NCBI GenBank assembly: GCA_021791345.1
Contig: JAJYWT010000117.1
Location: forward strand, 1-19,164
DNA length: 19,164 nt
From: a bacterium
Lineage (GTDB): Bacteria; Chloroflexota; Dormibacteria; UBA8260; Bog-877
Direction: 5' to 3'
Part shown: piece by piece, positions 1 to 6,550 of the stretch
Layout of the letters: each line of letters begins with the position of its first letter
How positions within the stretch are numbered: the stretch's first letter is position 1
Position numbers and translations under genes: made by a program
Notes under the pieces: model-generated
Database searches by the model: none
Told to the model about the DNA's origin: nothing
What the model saw: the letters and a program-made list of their open reading frames with translations, nothing else

Positions 1-754
1 CGGCGGTGGGACTGGCCAGCTCCGCCACCAACCGGCCATCAGCCATGAAGACGACGCGATCGGCGAAGGTGGCCGCGAACGAATCATGGGTCACCATGAC
101 CACCGTCTGGCCAAGCTCCGAGACAGAGCGGCGCAGAAACGCCAGTGTCTCGGCCGAGGCGTTGGAGTCAAGGTTACCGGTCGGCTCGTCGGCAAAGACC
201 AGCTCAGGTCGGCCGATCAGAGCCCGAGCGCACGCGGTTCGTTGCTGCTGGCCTCCCGAGAGCTCAGAAGGTCGTTGGCGCAGCCAATCGGCAATCCCCA
301 GCTCGCCGACCAGATACTCGAACCAGTCTCGATCCACCCGGCGCCGTGCAAGATCCATCGGGAGGGTGATGTTTTCGGCAGCAGTGAGCGTGGGGACCAG
401 GTTGAACGTCTGGAACACGAAGCCGATGCGGTCCCGCCGCAGTTGGGTGAGCCCCCGGTCATCCAGCTCGGCCAGGTCCTGCGCACCTACGTAGGTGCGC
501 CCCGAGTTCGGGGCATCGAGGCCGGCCATGCAGTGCATGAGGGTGGACTTGCCTGATCCCGACGGCCCCATGACCGCGGTGAAACGCGCGGCCTCAAAGG
601 AGACTGTCACGCCAGCCAGAGCAGCCACCTCGGTTGCGCCCGTGCCATAGGTCTTGACCAGGTCGTTTGCGTGGGCGGCCGCACCGCCGCCAGCCGGGGG
701 CCCTAGTGCGCCCGAGCCACCGGTGCTACCCAAGTCGGCGATTCCATGTGCCAC
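1..754 (-). CDS. ABC transporter ATP-binding protein, MacB/LolD-like (3' end cut by window edge)
   Basis: ATPase subunit of an ABC exporter or lipoprotein-release type system; it would power a membrane permease not present in this window. Reading the minus strand from GTG at 754, the protein shows a Walker A motif (GPSGSGKST), a Q-loop (VFQTFNL), the signature LSGGQQQR, Walker B with the D-loop (FADEPTGNLD) and the switch histidine (VMVTHD). The DEPTGNLD and LSGGQQQR forms are typical of the MacB/LolD/FtsE group. About 251 codons are visible and the frame is open to base 1, so only the extreme C-terminus is missing. The GTG start is chosen because a GGAGGG ribosome-binding site lies 9 bases upstream. 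The first 30 residues are Gly/Ala-rich and unusual for the family. It is divergent from the histidine kinase, a common arrangement when a two-component system controls an exporter; that link is inference. Confidence 0.9.
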   Translation of the reverse strand, partial: MAHGIADLGSTGGSGALGPPAGGGAAAHANDLVKTYGTGATEVAALAGVTVSFEAARFTAVMGPSGSGKSTLMHCMAGLDAPNSGRTYVGAQDLAELDDRGLTQLRRDRIGFVFQTFNLVPTLTAAENITLPMDLARRRVDRDWFEYLVGELGIADWLRQRPSELSGGQQQRTACARALIGRPELVFADEPTGNLDSNASAETLAFLRRSVSELGQTVVMVTHDSFAATFADRVVFMADGRLVAELASPTA

Positions 755-848
755 GAGAGCCGACCCTCCTCAGTCCGGGTGGTCCCTGTCCGGACGGTGC
801 CCGCGTCACGGATGGACCGAAGCTACGGGACTGGGAGGCCCGGAGGCG

Positions 849-908
849 TCAACCCGGAGGTTGATTTCAGGTTGAGAACCTTGGACCCGTCTCCACCCGG
901 GTGGTTGA
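849..908. repeat. GGTTGA repeat cluster, candidate operator
   Basis: In the gap between the ABC ATPase and the histidine kinase, TCAACC (849-854) and GGTTGA (859-864) form a perfect inverted repeat with a 4-base spacer. GGTTGA recurs at 870-875, where it is part of GGTT-GAG-AACC, and again at 903-908. The cluster sits 20-95 bases upstream of the kinase start. It could be the binding site of the neighbouring NarL-type response regulator; this is inference from position and symmetry only. Confidence 0.4.
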
Positions 909-930
909 TTCGCGAGCGCACGCCGGGCAG

Positions 931-936
931 TACAGT
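931..936 (+). promoter_or_regulatory. -10 box TACAGT for a leaderless histidine kinase transcript
   Basis: TACAGT fits TANNNT and ends exactly 6 bases before the GTG at 943, so transcription would start at or very near the start codon. No ribosome-binding site precedes that GTG. A possible -35, TTGATT at 905-910, has a long 20-base spacer. Confidence 0.5.
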
Positions 937-942
937 GGGCGC

Positions 943-2199
943 GTGAATGCGGCCCGCATCCTCCTCGGTCAGATGCCCCACTTCGTGAGGGGCGACGCCC
1001 GCGTGCGGCGACTGAGTTGGGGGGCGATCAGAGCAGCGGCCTTCTTAGGGGTGTTGCCGGTCACCATCACTCAGGTGCTCCTTCTCCAGCAGCAGGGGGG
1101 TCACTCCACTCTGCTGGCCGCGCTGTTGGTGGTGACCAGCCTGGCCTGGGTGGCCTGGTTTTGGGAGCGGCCCTGGCGGACGCCGACTGCCAACGTCGGT
1201 ACATGGCCGCTGGCTCTAATGCTGACGATCGCTCTCGTCAGTGGGATGGCGACCATGGTCGACGGCCCCGGTTGGTCCGCCAACTTCGCCGGGACGGCAC
1301 TGGTCGCCGCGGGGGCCTCTCTGGACCGGAAGGCTGCCGTCAGCGTTCCCTTGCTGGGGGGGATCGGCGTGCTGGCGGGGGGACTGATCTACGGTGGCAC
1401 CGCATTCGGGCTGTTCGGGCAACTGCCGACAGCTGTCTACATCGTCTTCTATGCAGCACTGTTCGTCGTCTTGACGCTGGCTGGAGTCGCGTTCGGACTT
1501 CGCCGCCAGCAGCTGGAGCAAGCGCATCTACTACTCCTCCAGCAGGAGCAGGCCACCGCCGGCCGGGAGCGAGCCGCCGCATTGGCCGAGCGGACCAGGA
1601 TCGCACGTGAGATCCACGATGTTCTGGCGCACTCCCTGGCGGACCTTTCGATTCAGCTGGAGGTGGCCGACGCCCTCCTCTCCGACAGCTCCGACCAATC
1701 AGGGGCGTTGGCGCGTGTGCGTCACGCTCACCGCTTGGCCGGAGAGGGGCTCGAGGAGACCCGCCGGGCGATCCGGGCGTTGCGCAGCGATGCTCCTCCC
1801 CTGCCCGAGGCATTGGCAGCGATGGTGGACGCCTACCGACTGGCCGGAGGGGACGCCAGCTTCGAACTTGACGGGGATCCTCGTCCGCTCACAGTAGCCG
1901 CCGGACTGGCGCTGATCCGGTCCGCCCAGGAGGCCCTGGCCAACGCGCGCAAGCACGCTTCGGGGACGCACGTGGAGGTGAGCCTTCGCTATGAGCCTGA
2001 GCGAGTGCTGCTTACTGTGACCGACGGCGCCGGAGTGGCCGCGGGGCGCGGGTCTGTGCCGGAGCCACTGGGGCCCCGCACCGCGGACGGAGGTTACGGC
2101 CTGTGCGGCATGCGCGAGCGCCTGCAACTGGCAGGGGGCTCCCTGGTGGCGGGACCGATCAACGACGGCTGGACGGTGCACGCAGCAGTTCCCGAATGA
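943..2199 (+). CDS. sensor histidine kinase, NarX/DesK-like (HisKA_3 type)
   Basis: Membrane sensor kinase of a two-component system, 418 residues from GTG 943. The N-terminal 190 residues contain about six hydrophobic segments and no obvious extracellular domain, suggesting sensing within the membrane. A short coiled region rich in Gln/Glu follows, then the dimerisation helix with the H-box (REIHDVLAH, phospho-accepting His at about residue 225). Next comes a HATPase_c domain with the N-box Asn at about residue 334 (EALANARKHA), the TDGAG box and the GYGLCGMRERL G2 box. The start is chosen because a -10 box lies 6 bases upstream; the frame is also open back to a GTG at 901. The stop overlaps the response regulator start as ATGA, so the two are co-translated. 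The signal is unknown; control of the divergent ABC system is a reasonable guess. Confidence 0.93.
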   Translation: MNAARILLGQMPHFVRGDARVRRLSWGAIRAAAFLGVLPVTITQVLLLQQQGGHSTLLAALLVVTSLAWVAWFWERPWRTPTANVGTWPLALMLTIALVSGMATMVDGPGWSANFAGTALVAAGASLDRKAAVSVPLLGGIGVLAGGLIYGGTAFGLFGQLPTAVYIVFYAALFVVLTLAGVAFGLRRQQLEQAHLLLLQQEQATAGRERAAALAERTRIAREIHDVLAHSLADLSIQLEVADALLSDSSDQSGALARVRHAHRLAGEGLEETRRAIRALRSDAPPLPEALAAMVDAYRLAGGDASFELDGDPRPLTVAAGLALIRSAQEALANARKHASGTHVEVSLRYEPERVLLTVTDGAGVAAGRGSVPEPLGPRTADGGYGLCGMRERLQLAGGSLVAGPINDGWTVHAAVPE

Positions 2200-2897
2200 T
2201 CAACCAGCCGCTGAGAGTCGTAGTGGTCGACGACCAGGCGAGCGTCCGGGAAGGTCTCGTGGCCCTGCTGTCGACACTGCCCAGCTTCGACGTGGTTGGG
2301 GATGCAGGCGATGGAGAGATGGCGGTCTCAGTGGTGGCACGAGAACTTCCCGACGCGGTCCTGATGGACCTGCGCATGCCGGGTGTGGATGGCGTAGAGG
2401 CCACGCGCACGCTCACAACGTCCCACCCACAGGTCGCTGTGGTGGTACTCACCACCTTTGTCGACGATGAGTCTATCCTGGCGGCTCTGGAGGCCGGGGC
2501 CCGTGGCTTCCTCACCAAGAACGCCACCCGCGCCGACATTGCCCGGGCCCTGGAGGCGGCCGTGGCCAACCAGGTGACAATCGACGGAGAAATACAGCGC
2601 CACATCCTCTCGGCGGTGCAGCGGATGAATCAGCCTCACGAGATCGAGCTGTGGCCCGACGGACTCACGAAGCGGGAGGGCGAGATCCTCAGCCTGATCG
2701 CATCCGGACTCACCAACCGTGAGATCGCCAGCCGGCTCTTCATCGGCGGGGCGACGGTCAAGACCCACATCAACCGCATCTTTTCCAAGATTGGAGTTGC
2801 CGATCGCGACGGTGCCATCGACTATGTCCATCGCCTGCGGGCCGAGCCCCACACCGTCGGGGACCGATCTCTCCGGTCTCAACCCGGAAGCCGATAA
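2196..2897 (+). CDS. response regulator, NarL/FixJ family (REC + LuxR HTH)
   Basis: Cytoplasmic DNA-binding partner of the kinase, 233 residues. The receiver domain (about 1-125) has the acidic pair VVDDQ at residues 12-13, the phospho-accepting Asp at about 58 (LMDLRMPG), the conserved Thr at 86 (LTTF) and Lys at 108 (FLTKNA). The C-terminal LuxR-type helix-turn-helix (about 156-213) carries LTKREGEILSLIASGLTNREIA and a recognition helix around GATVKTHINRIF. ATG at 2196 overlaps the kinase stop codon by the ATGA arrangement, which settles the start. All catalytic residues needed for phosphorylation are present. Likely targets are the divergent ABC transporter promoter and its own promoter, where GGTTGA repeats are seen; neither is shown by the sequence. 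Confidence 0.94.
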   Translation: MINQPLRVVVVDDQASVREGLVALLSTLPSFDVVGDAGDGEMAVSVVARELPDAVLMDLRMPGVDGVEATRTLTTSHPQVAVVVLTTFVDDESILAALEAGARGFLTKNATRADIARALEAAVANQVTIDGEIQRHILSAVQRMNQPHEIELWPDGLTKREGEILSLIASGLTNREIASRLFIGGATVKTHINRIFSKIGVADRDGAIDYVHRLRAEPHTVGDRSLRSQPGSR

Positions 2898-2911
2898 AGC
2901 TCTGGGATCGC

Positions 2912-2932
2912 CCCGGCAGAAAGCCAGCCGGG
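2912..2932 (+). terminator. candidate terminator hairpin after the two-component operon
   Basis: CCCGGC (2912-2917) and GCCGGG (2927-2932) form a perfect 6-bp stem with a 9-base loop, starting 14 bases after the response regulator stop. No strong T-tract follows, so termination strength is uncertain. Confidence 0.35.
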
Positions 2933-2999
2933 TGTGAGGGCTTCCTAAGCGGCAGCGAGGTTCAGGGCGTCCTCCGTGAGGGGCGGGAAGCAAACGCCG

Positions 3000-3445
3000 G
3001 TGCAGATCACCGAGGAAGCTACGGACGGCCCGTCATGGCAGGAGCACTGGCAGCGCCGCCGGACCGACATCGAGGAGCGGTCAAGGATCTGAAGCTGGGC
3101 TAGGGCCTGACCCACTTCCCCCTGCGGCGCCGCCGCGCCAACTATGCGAGGCAAACCGCACCTGTGATCGGCTCCAACCTGACCGCCATGCTCTCCGCCG
3201 CCAACGTTGCCCGGGAGCGCCACGAAGATGGGGCCATCGCCGACGCCGAGCTCCCCGCAGAGCATCTCGCCAAAGCGGGGCGGATCCACAACACCGCGGT
3301 ACTGCGGCGCTGGCTGTTCACAGTCACCGCTCGCCTGGTGCGGAGCGGTCGCCGACTCTGTTTGCGACTGGCCCAAGGCATGTTCCACAAGCGGGAGTTC
3401 TGGGCCTTACACCACTACCTTCTGCGCTCGGCTCCCCCCGGATAG
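3000..3445 (+). pseudogene. IS1380-family-like transposase, degenerate C-terminal fragment
   Basis: The remnant can be followed through two frames. From about 3000 one frame reads EEATDGPSWQEHWQRRRTDIEER. A frame change near 3075-3085 is then followed by VKDLKLG, a TAG stop at 3101-3103, GLTHFPLRR, and an open stretch to TAG at 3445. The order D-I-E-E-R, K-D-L-K, G-L-T-H-F-P, N-L-T-A-M, L-R-R-W-L-F and R-L-V-R-S-G-R-R-L-C-L-R-L matches, from memory, the C-terminal part of IS1380-type DDE transposases, including the RIKDLK and RLVRSGRR blocks. The N-terminal two thirds, with the first catalytic Asp residues, are absent, and at least one frameshift and one stop are present. No terminal inverted repeats were recognised. 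It is a dead relic marking past insertion between the two-component genes and the GNAT gene. Confidence 0.6.
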
Positions 3446-3636
3446 TCCTTGACGCCCACCCGGCGGCCGGCCTTTCGGCTACCGCCAATTCAACACGCCC
3501 TCAAACACCTGCGCGCGTACCTCCATTCCCCAACAGCTCCCGTCGGCGACCAAACCGGAGCCACCAATCTCCCAGCTGCGCCTGCTCACCTCTCAGCGCC
3601 CGCCGGTCTATCCCCTGTCGCCGGTCCCTCACGGGC
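3446..3636. other. non-coding stretch, nothing recognised
   Basis: Between the transposase relic and the small membrane ORF no frame shows protein-like sequence on either strand. Base composition is less G-rich than the operons to the right, consistent with decayed or inserted DNA. Confidence 0.4.
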
Positions 3637-3981
3637 TTACCCACTGATCCAGGTCAGAGATCCAGCGACACCGGTGATGAAGCCGACGAATCCGACGTTG
3701 GCTGCAGCCAGATGCTTGAACACGAAGTCCAAAGCCAAGATCACGTCCACGACTCCGGCCACAGGCCAGACGGCACTCTCAAGCCGCGAACTCATCGGCG
3801 TCACCGGGGCGGTGGTGCGAGTCGTGGTCCGCTCGCCGTTACCAGCACGATCGACGCCGGTCACGGCACGCTCCTGCTCGCTGCCTACTTGTTGAATCAC
3901 TTCTGGGTCTCGTGGCGCCAACCCGCTGGACGCTGCCCGTGCGTCGGCGTCCCGGTCGACCCATGCAGACGCCAAGTCCAC
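3637..3981 (-). CDS. small YggT-like membrane protein, possibly truncated
   Basis: A 114-residue minus-strand frame starting with GTG at 3981. It has a polar N-terminal half with an RTTTRTT stretch, then two hydrophobic segments (WPVAGVVDVILALDFVF and GFVGFITGVAG). The pattern of a hydrophobic helix, an Ala/Asn turn and then G-F-V-x-F-I resembles small integral membrane proteins related to YggT that are common in high-GC bacteria; this is recalled resemblance, not a search. Those proteins usually continue with a Pro-Phe-containing segment and a further helix, whereas this frame stops soon after TWISG, so the C-terminus may be lost. An AGAAGG ribosome-binding site 6 bases before the GTG supports translation. 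It sits beside the transposase relic. Function is unknown. Confidence 0.45.
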   Translation of the reverse strand: MDLASAWVDRDADARAASSGLAPRDPEVIQQVGSEQERAVTGVDRAGNGERTTTRTTAPVTPMSSRLESAVWPVAGVVDVILALDFVFKHLAAANVGFVGFITGVAGSLTWISG

Positions 3982-4276
3982 GGTGCGCCTTCTTCAGGCT
4001 AGTGTCTGTACGCTGGCCGCAGCCGCCCGTGCGTGGCGCCTCGCGCCGACGGAGGGAACGGGGAGGCCAATTCGAACCGTGGACGACTTCTTGCAGGAGC
4101 GCGGCGTTTTCGGGCTTCGGGCCAACCTCGGGAGCCGAGCACACACGCGGGCGGGAAGGTGGGGTGGTGCAGGGCCATCGCCCACGCGGGTGGCGGTCGG
4201 CTGAACTCGGCGGGGCGGTGCCAGGTCTGGTCACCTCGGCACCACGCCGAGCCACCTCAGCCAACCGCCGCCGGCG
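3982..4276. other. intergenic region upstream of the GNAT gene
   Basis: Frames here are open on both strands, but the predicted peptides are Arg/Pro/Ala-rich with no recognisable motif, as expected for GC-rich non-coding DNA. The left end holds the minus-strand ribosome-binding site of the small membrane ORF and a TAGCCT on that strand that could be its -10 box. Confidence 0.4.
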
Positions 4277-4282
4277 TACAAT
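4277..4282 (+). promoter_or_regulatory. -10 box TACAAT upstream of the GNAT gene
   Basis: TACAAT is one base from TATAAT and lies 41 bases before the ATG at 4324, leaving room for a short leader with a GCGGAG ribosome-binding site. No clear -35 hexamer is visible at 16-18 bases upstream. Confidence 0.4.
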
Positions 4283-4323
4283 CTCGCCTCGCCAAGCGTT
4301 TTGAGGGCCAGGCGGAGATTCGC

Positions 4324-4968
4324 ATGGACGATCGCATGAAGGCCCACCGCGGGGATCGGGGAGCGCCGCACGCCACCGGCACCGAGCAGTTGTCAGGGTA
4401 CCGGGTGGGACCCCTAGACGCCACCACCTGGCCAGCCTTCGCCCGGCTGGTGGAGCAGCACAACGGGATCTGGGGTGGCTGCTGGTGCACCTGGTTCCAC
4501 ACCATGGCCGCCGAGAAGACCCGCACCTGCGACGGCAACCGCGACCTCAAGGAGCGGTTGGTGAGGGAGGGCAGGGCCCACGCCGCCCTGGTGTTCCAGG
4601 GCGAAGACGCCGTCGGCTGGTGCCAGTACGGCCCACCCGGGGAGCTTCCCAACATCTACCACCGGAAGGAGTACCTGGCCGGGATGACCCACGAGCCCGA
4701 CTACCGCATCACCTGCTTCTTCGTGGACCGGGGTCACCGCCACCGGGGGGTCGCCGAACTCGCCCTGGCGGGAGCCGTCGACCTGATCGCCAAGTCGGGC
4801 GGCGGACTGGTCGAGGCCTACCCCCAGGAGGCTCCGGCCAAGAAGGCGTCCGGCTCCCTCCTCTACAGCTGCACCCGGGCCACGTTTGAGCGGGCCGGCT
4901 TCAGCTATGACCGGCCCAAGGGGCTGAAGCACTGCGTCATGCACAAGGTGGTGGGCGCCGCCCCCTGA
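4324..4968 (+). CDS. GNAT family N-acetyltransferase
   Basis: Cytoplasmic acetyl-CoA-dependent acyltransferase of 214 residues; the substrate is unknown. The start is the ATG preceded 7-8 bases by GCGGAG; the frame is open further upstream, but that part has no family resemblance. The core shows ITCFFVDRGHRHRGVAELAL, where the R-x-x-G-x-x-x-x-A region corresponds to the acetyl-CoA pyrophosphate loop of motif A. It is followed by a helix, then YPQEAP and the C-terminal ATFERAGF segment typical of GNAT motif B. An unusual N-terminal GGCWCTWFH block with two cysteines marks a particular GNAT subgroup seen in actinobacteria (from memory). The gene stands alone between the insertion scar and the convergent citrate synthase gene, which ends 25 bases away. 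Confidence 0.85.
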   Translation: MDDRMKAHRGDRGAPHATGTEQLSGYRVGPLDATTWPAFARLVEQHNGIWGGCWCTWFHTMAAEKTRTCDGNRDLKERLVREGRAHAALVFQGEDAVGWCQYGPPGELPNIYHRKEYLAGMTHEPDYRITCFFVDRGHRHRGVAELALAGAVDLIAKSGGGLVEAYPQEAPAKKASGSLLYSCTRATFERAGFSYDRPKGLKHCVMHKVVGAAP

Positions 4969-4993
4969 CCGGCCAGCTACGACCTTGTGCCGA

Positions 4994-6493
4994 TCAGCCC
5001 TCGAGCTCTGGGACGGGCTGCGGTGGCGGTGGGCCCACGTAGCGCGCGCTGGGTCGAATGATCTTGGGGTCTTGGGCCTGTTCCAGCACGTTGGCGGTCC
5101 AGCCAATCACCCGGCTGGAGGCGAAGGTGGGGGTGAACATCTCGGGCGGAATCCCGCAGGCGGCCATGACCACGCCGGCGTAGAACTCGACGTTGGCGTA
5201 GAGCCGCCGCCCCGGTTTCAACTCCGCCAGCACCTCGACCACCGTGCTCTCCACCTTGAGAGCCAGATCGGCGAGCGGCCCGCCTAGCTGCCGTGCCACC
5301 TCCCGCAGCATGTTGGAGCGGGGGTCCTCGGTGCGGTACACCGCGTGGCCGAAGCCCATGATCCGCTCCCCCCGCCGCACCTTGCTCTCGATCACCGAGC
5401 GCGCCCGCTCAGGGCTACCGATCTCGTCCAGCAGTTCGAGCGCCCGGCTGGGTGCCCCGCCATGCAGCGGCCCGCTCAGGGCGCCGATGGCGCCCACCAG
5501 GCACGCTCCCAGGTCCGCCCCGGTTGAGGCGATCACCCGGGCGGTGAAGGTGGAGGCGCTGAAGCCGTGGTCAATGGTGGAAGTCAGGTAGCGCTCGATG
5601 GCGCCCGCGTGCACCGCGGACGGCCGCACGCCGGTCAGCATCCAGAGGTAGTTCGCCCCTGCCTCCAGCTCCGGGCGCGGTGGAACCGGCTCCTCCCCCT
5701 GGCGCAGCCGGTGCAGCGCGGTGAGAAGGGTGGGAGCCAGCGCGGCGACGAACAGGGCGTCCGCCCGCCGCGCCGGCTGATCTATGTCATAGAGGGGCCG
5801 CAGGCCACGCTCTGCGGCCGCCAGCGAGATGGCGGTCCTCAGCCCCTCCAGAGGGTCGGACGCTCCGGCGACGGCCGGCAGGGCCCGCATCACCAAGGGG
5901 CTGGCGGAGCGGAGCGGCCGGACCTCGGCGGCAAACGCCTCCCGCTCAGCCCGATGGCGGGGGAGCTCGCCGTCCAGCAGCAGGCGCCAGCAGTCCTCCA
6001 GAGTCCGCCTTTCGGCCAGCTCCACCGCGGAGTACTGGCGGTAGTGGTAGAAGCCCTCCTCCCCGCGCACATCGCTGACCTCGGTGTCGGCAACCACGAC
6101 CCCCTTAAGGCCGGGCGGCGTCGGAGCAGGTCCGATCGAGAGCATCGGGACGAGTTCGGCCAGCGAGAGGACTCCGACGACCTCGCCACCCGAGGTCACG
6201 ACCAGCTGCCCGGACCCCGGGCGCGCCAGCATCGGAAGGGCGGCGCTGAGGTCGTCCGTGGCGTCGATGGTCCCCAGGAGAGGGCGCATGGCGTCGGATA
6301 CCTGGAGTCCCGGCTGGTCGAGAGCCGCCTGGGCGGCGTGGGCCTCATTGAGCGTGCCCACCGGGACACCGCGCTCGAGCACGACCGCCATGGCGACGGC
6401 CTCCGCCCGCATCCGCGCGACCGCCTCCTTGAGCGCATCCACGGGGCGGACCGCCAGCACCCGCCCCGCCATGACCGTACTCACCTGCTGCAC
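4994..6493 (-). CDS. citrate synthase family protein with N-terminal CBS domain pair
   Basis: A 499-residue protein. Residues 1-120 form two CBS-like repeats (VSTVMAGRVLAVRPVDALKEA and VSDAMRPLLGTIDATDDLSAA, each followed by a beta-alpha-beta unit ending GVPVGTLNEAH or GEVVGVLSLAEL). Such modules usually sense adenine nucleotides. Residues 125-480 are a complete citrate synthase-type domain that condenses acetyl- or propionyl-CoA with oxaloacetate. It shows GEEGFYHYRQYS, the IDHGFSAST block (His 309), PLHGGA (His 344), GFGHAVYR (His 383), NVEFY and SRVIGWTANVLEQ. The catalytic Asp position holds Glu 436. The usual bacterial enzyme is about 370-430 residues, the excess being the CBS part. GTG 6493 is chosen for its leaderless promoter; GTG 6484 or ATG 6472 are alternatives. 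It is divergent from a second citrate synthase homologue. Whether it is a citrate or methylcitrate synthase cannot be told. Confidence 0.93.
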   Translation of the reverse strand: MQQVSTVMAGRVLAVRPVDALKEAVARMRAEAVAMAVVLERGVPVGTLNEAHAAQAALDQPGLQVSDAMRPLLGTIDATDDLSAALPMLARPGSGQLVVTSGGEVVGVLSLAELVPMLSIGPAPTPPGLKGVVVADTEVSDVRGEEGFYHYRQYSAVELAERRTLEDCWRLLLDGELPRHRAEREAFAAEVRPLRSASPLVMRALPAVAGASDPLEGLRTAISLAAAERGLRPLYDIDQPARRADALFVAALAPTLLTALHRLRQGEEPVPPRPELEAGANYLWMLTGVRPSAVHAGAIERYLTSTIDHGFSASTFTARVIASTGADLGACLVGAIGALSGPLHGGAPSRALELLDEIGSPERARSVIESKVRRGERIMGFGHAVYRTEDPRSNMLREVARQLGGPLADLALKVESTVVEVLAELKPGRRLYANVEFYAGVVMAACGIPPEMFTPTFASSRVIGWTANVLEQAQDPKIIRPSARYVGPPPPQPVPELEG

Positions 6494-6499
6494 GGCCCC

Positions 6500-6528
6500 A
6501 GGCTACCTACCGCGCCGGCCATAGTCAA
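6500..6528 (-). promoter_or_regulatory. promoter of the CBS-citrate synthase, leaderless arrangement
   Basis: On the minus strand TTGACT (6528-6523) and TAGCCT (6505-6500) are separated by exactly 17 bases. The -10 box ends 6 bases before the GTG at 6493, the same geometry as at the histidine kinase. There is no ribosome-binding site before the GTG, so a leaderless transcript is likely. Confidence 0.65.
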
Positions 6529-6550
6529 TCTTGATTATCATCAAGTCAAT
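6523..6550. promoter_or_regulatory. candidate operator between the divergent citrate synthase genes
   Basis: CTTGAT (6530-6535), TATC and ATCAAG (6540-6545) make a perfect 6-bp palindrome with a 4-base centre. It is flanked by direct repeats AGTCAAT at 6523-6529 and 6544-6550, spaced 21 bases, about two helical turns. The element covers the -10 box of the rightward gene and abuts the -35 box of the leftward gene. The AT-rich block stands out in GC-rich DNA. A natural candidate ligand is the helix-turn-helix domain of the adjacent gene product (inference). Confidence 0.5.
6536..6541 (+). promoter_or_regulatory. -10 box TATCAT of the HTH-citrate synthase
   Basis: TATCAT fits TANNNT and ends 7 bases before ATG 6549, again a leaderless layout. 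No -35 match is seen at standard spacing, which would fit an activator-dependent promoter. Confidence 0.4.

Noticed and set aside
4060..4085. GGTTCGAATT on the minus strand, resembling a tRNA T-arm
   Set aside because: The flanks do not form the 5-bp T-stem and no acceptor, anticodon or D-arm can be drawn, so neither a tRNA nor a tRNA-derived attachment site is supported.
4033..4323. N-terminal extension of the GNAT protein
   Set aside because: The extra residues are Arg/Gly-rich with no family similarity, and a -10 box and ribosome-binding site precede the ATG at 4324.
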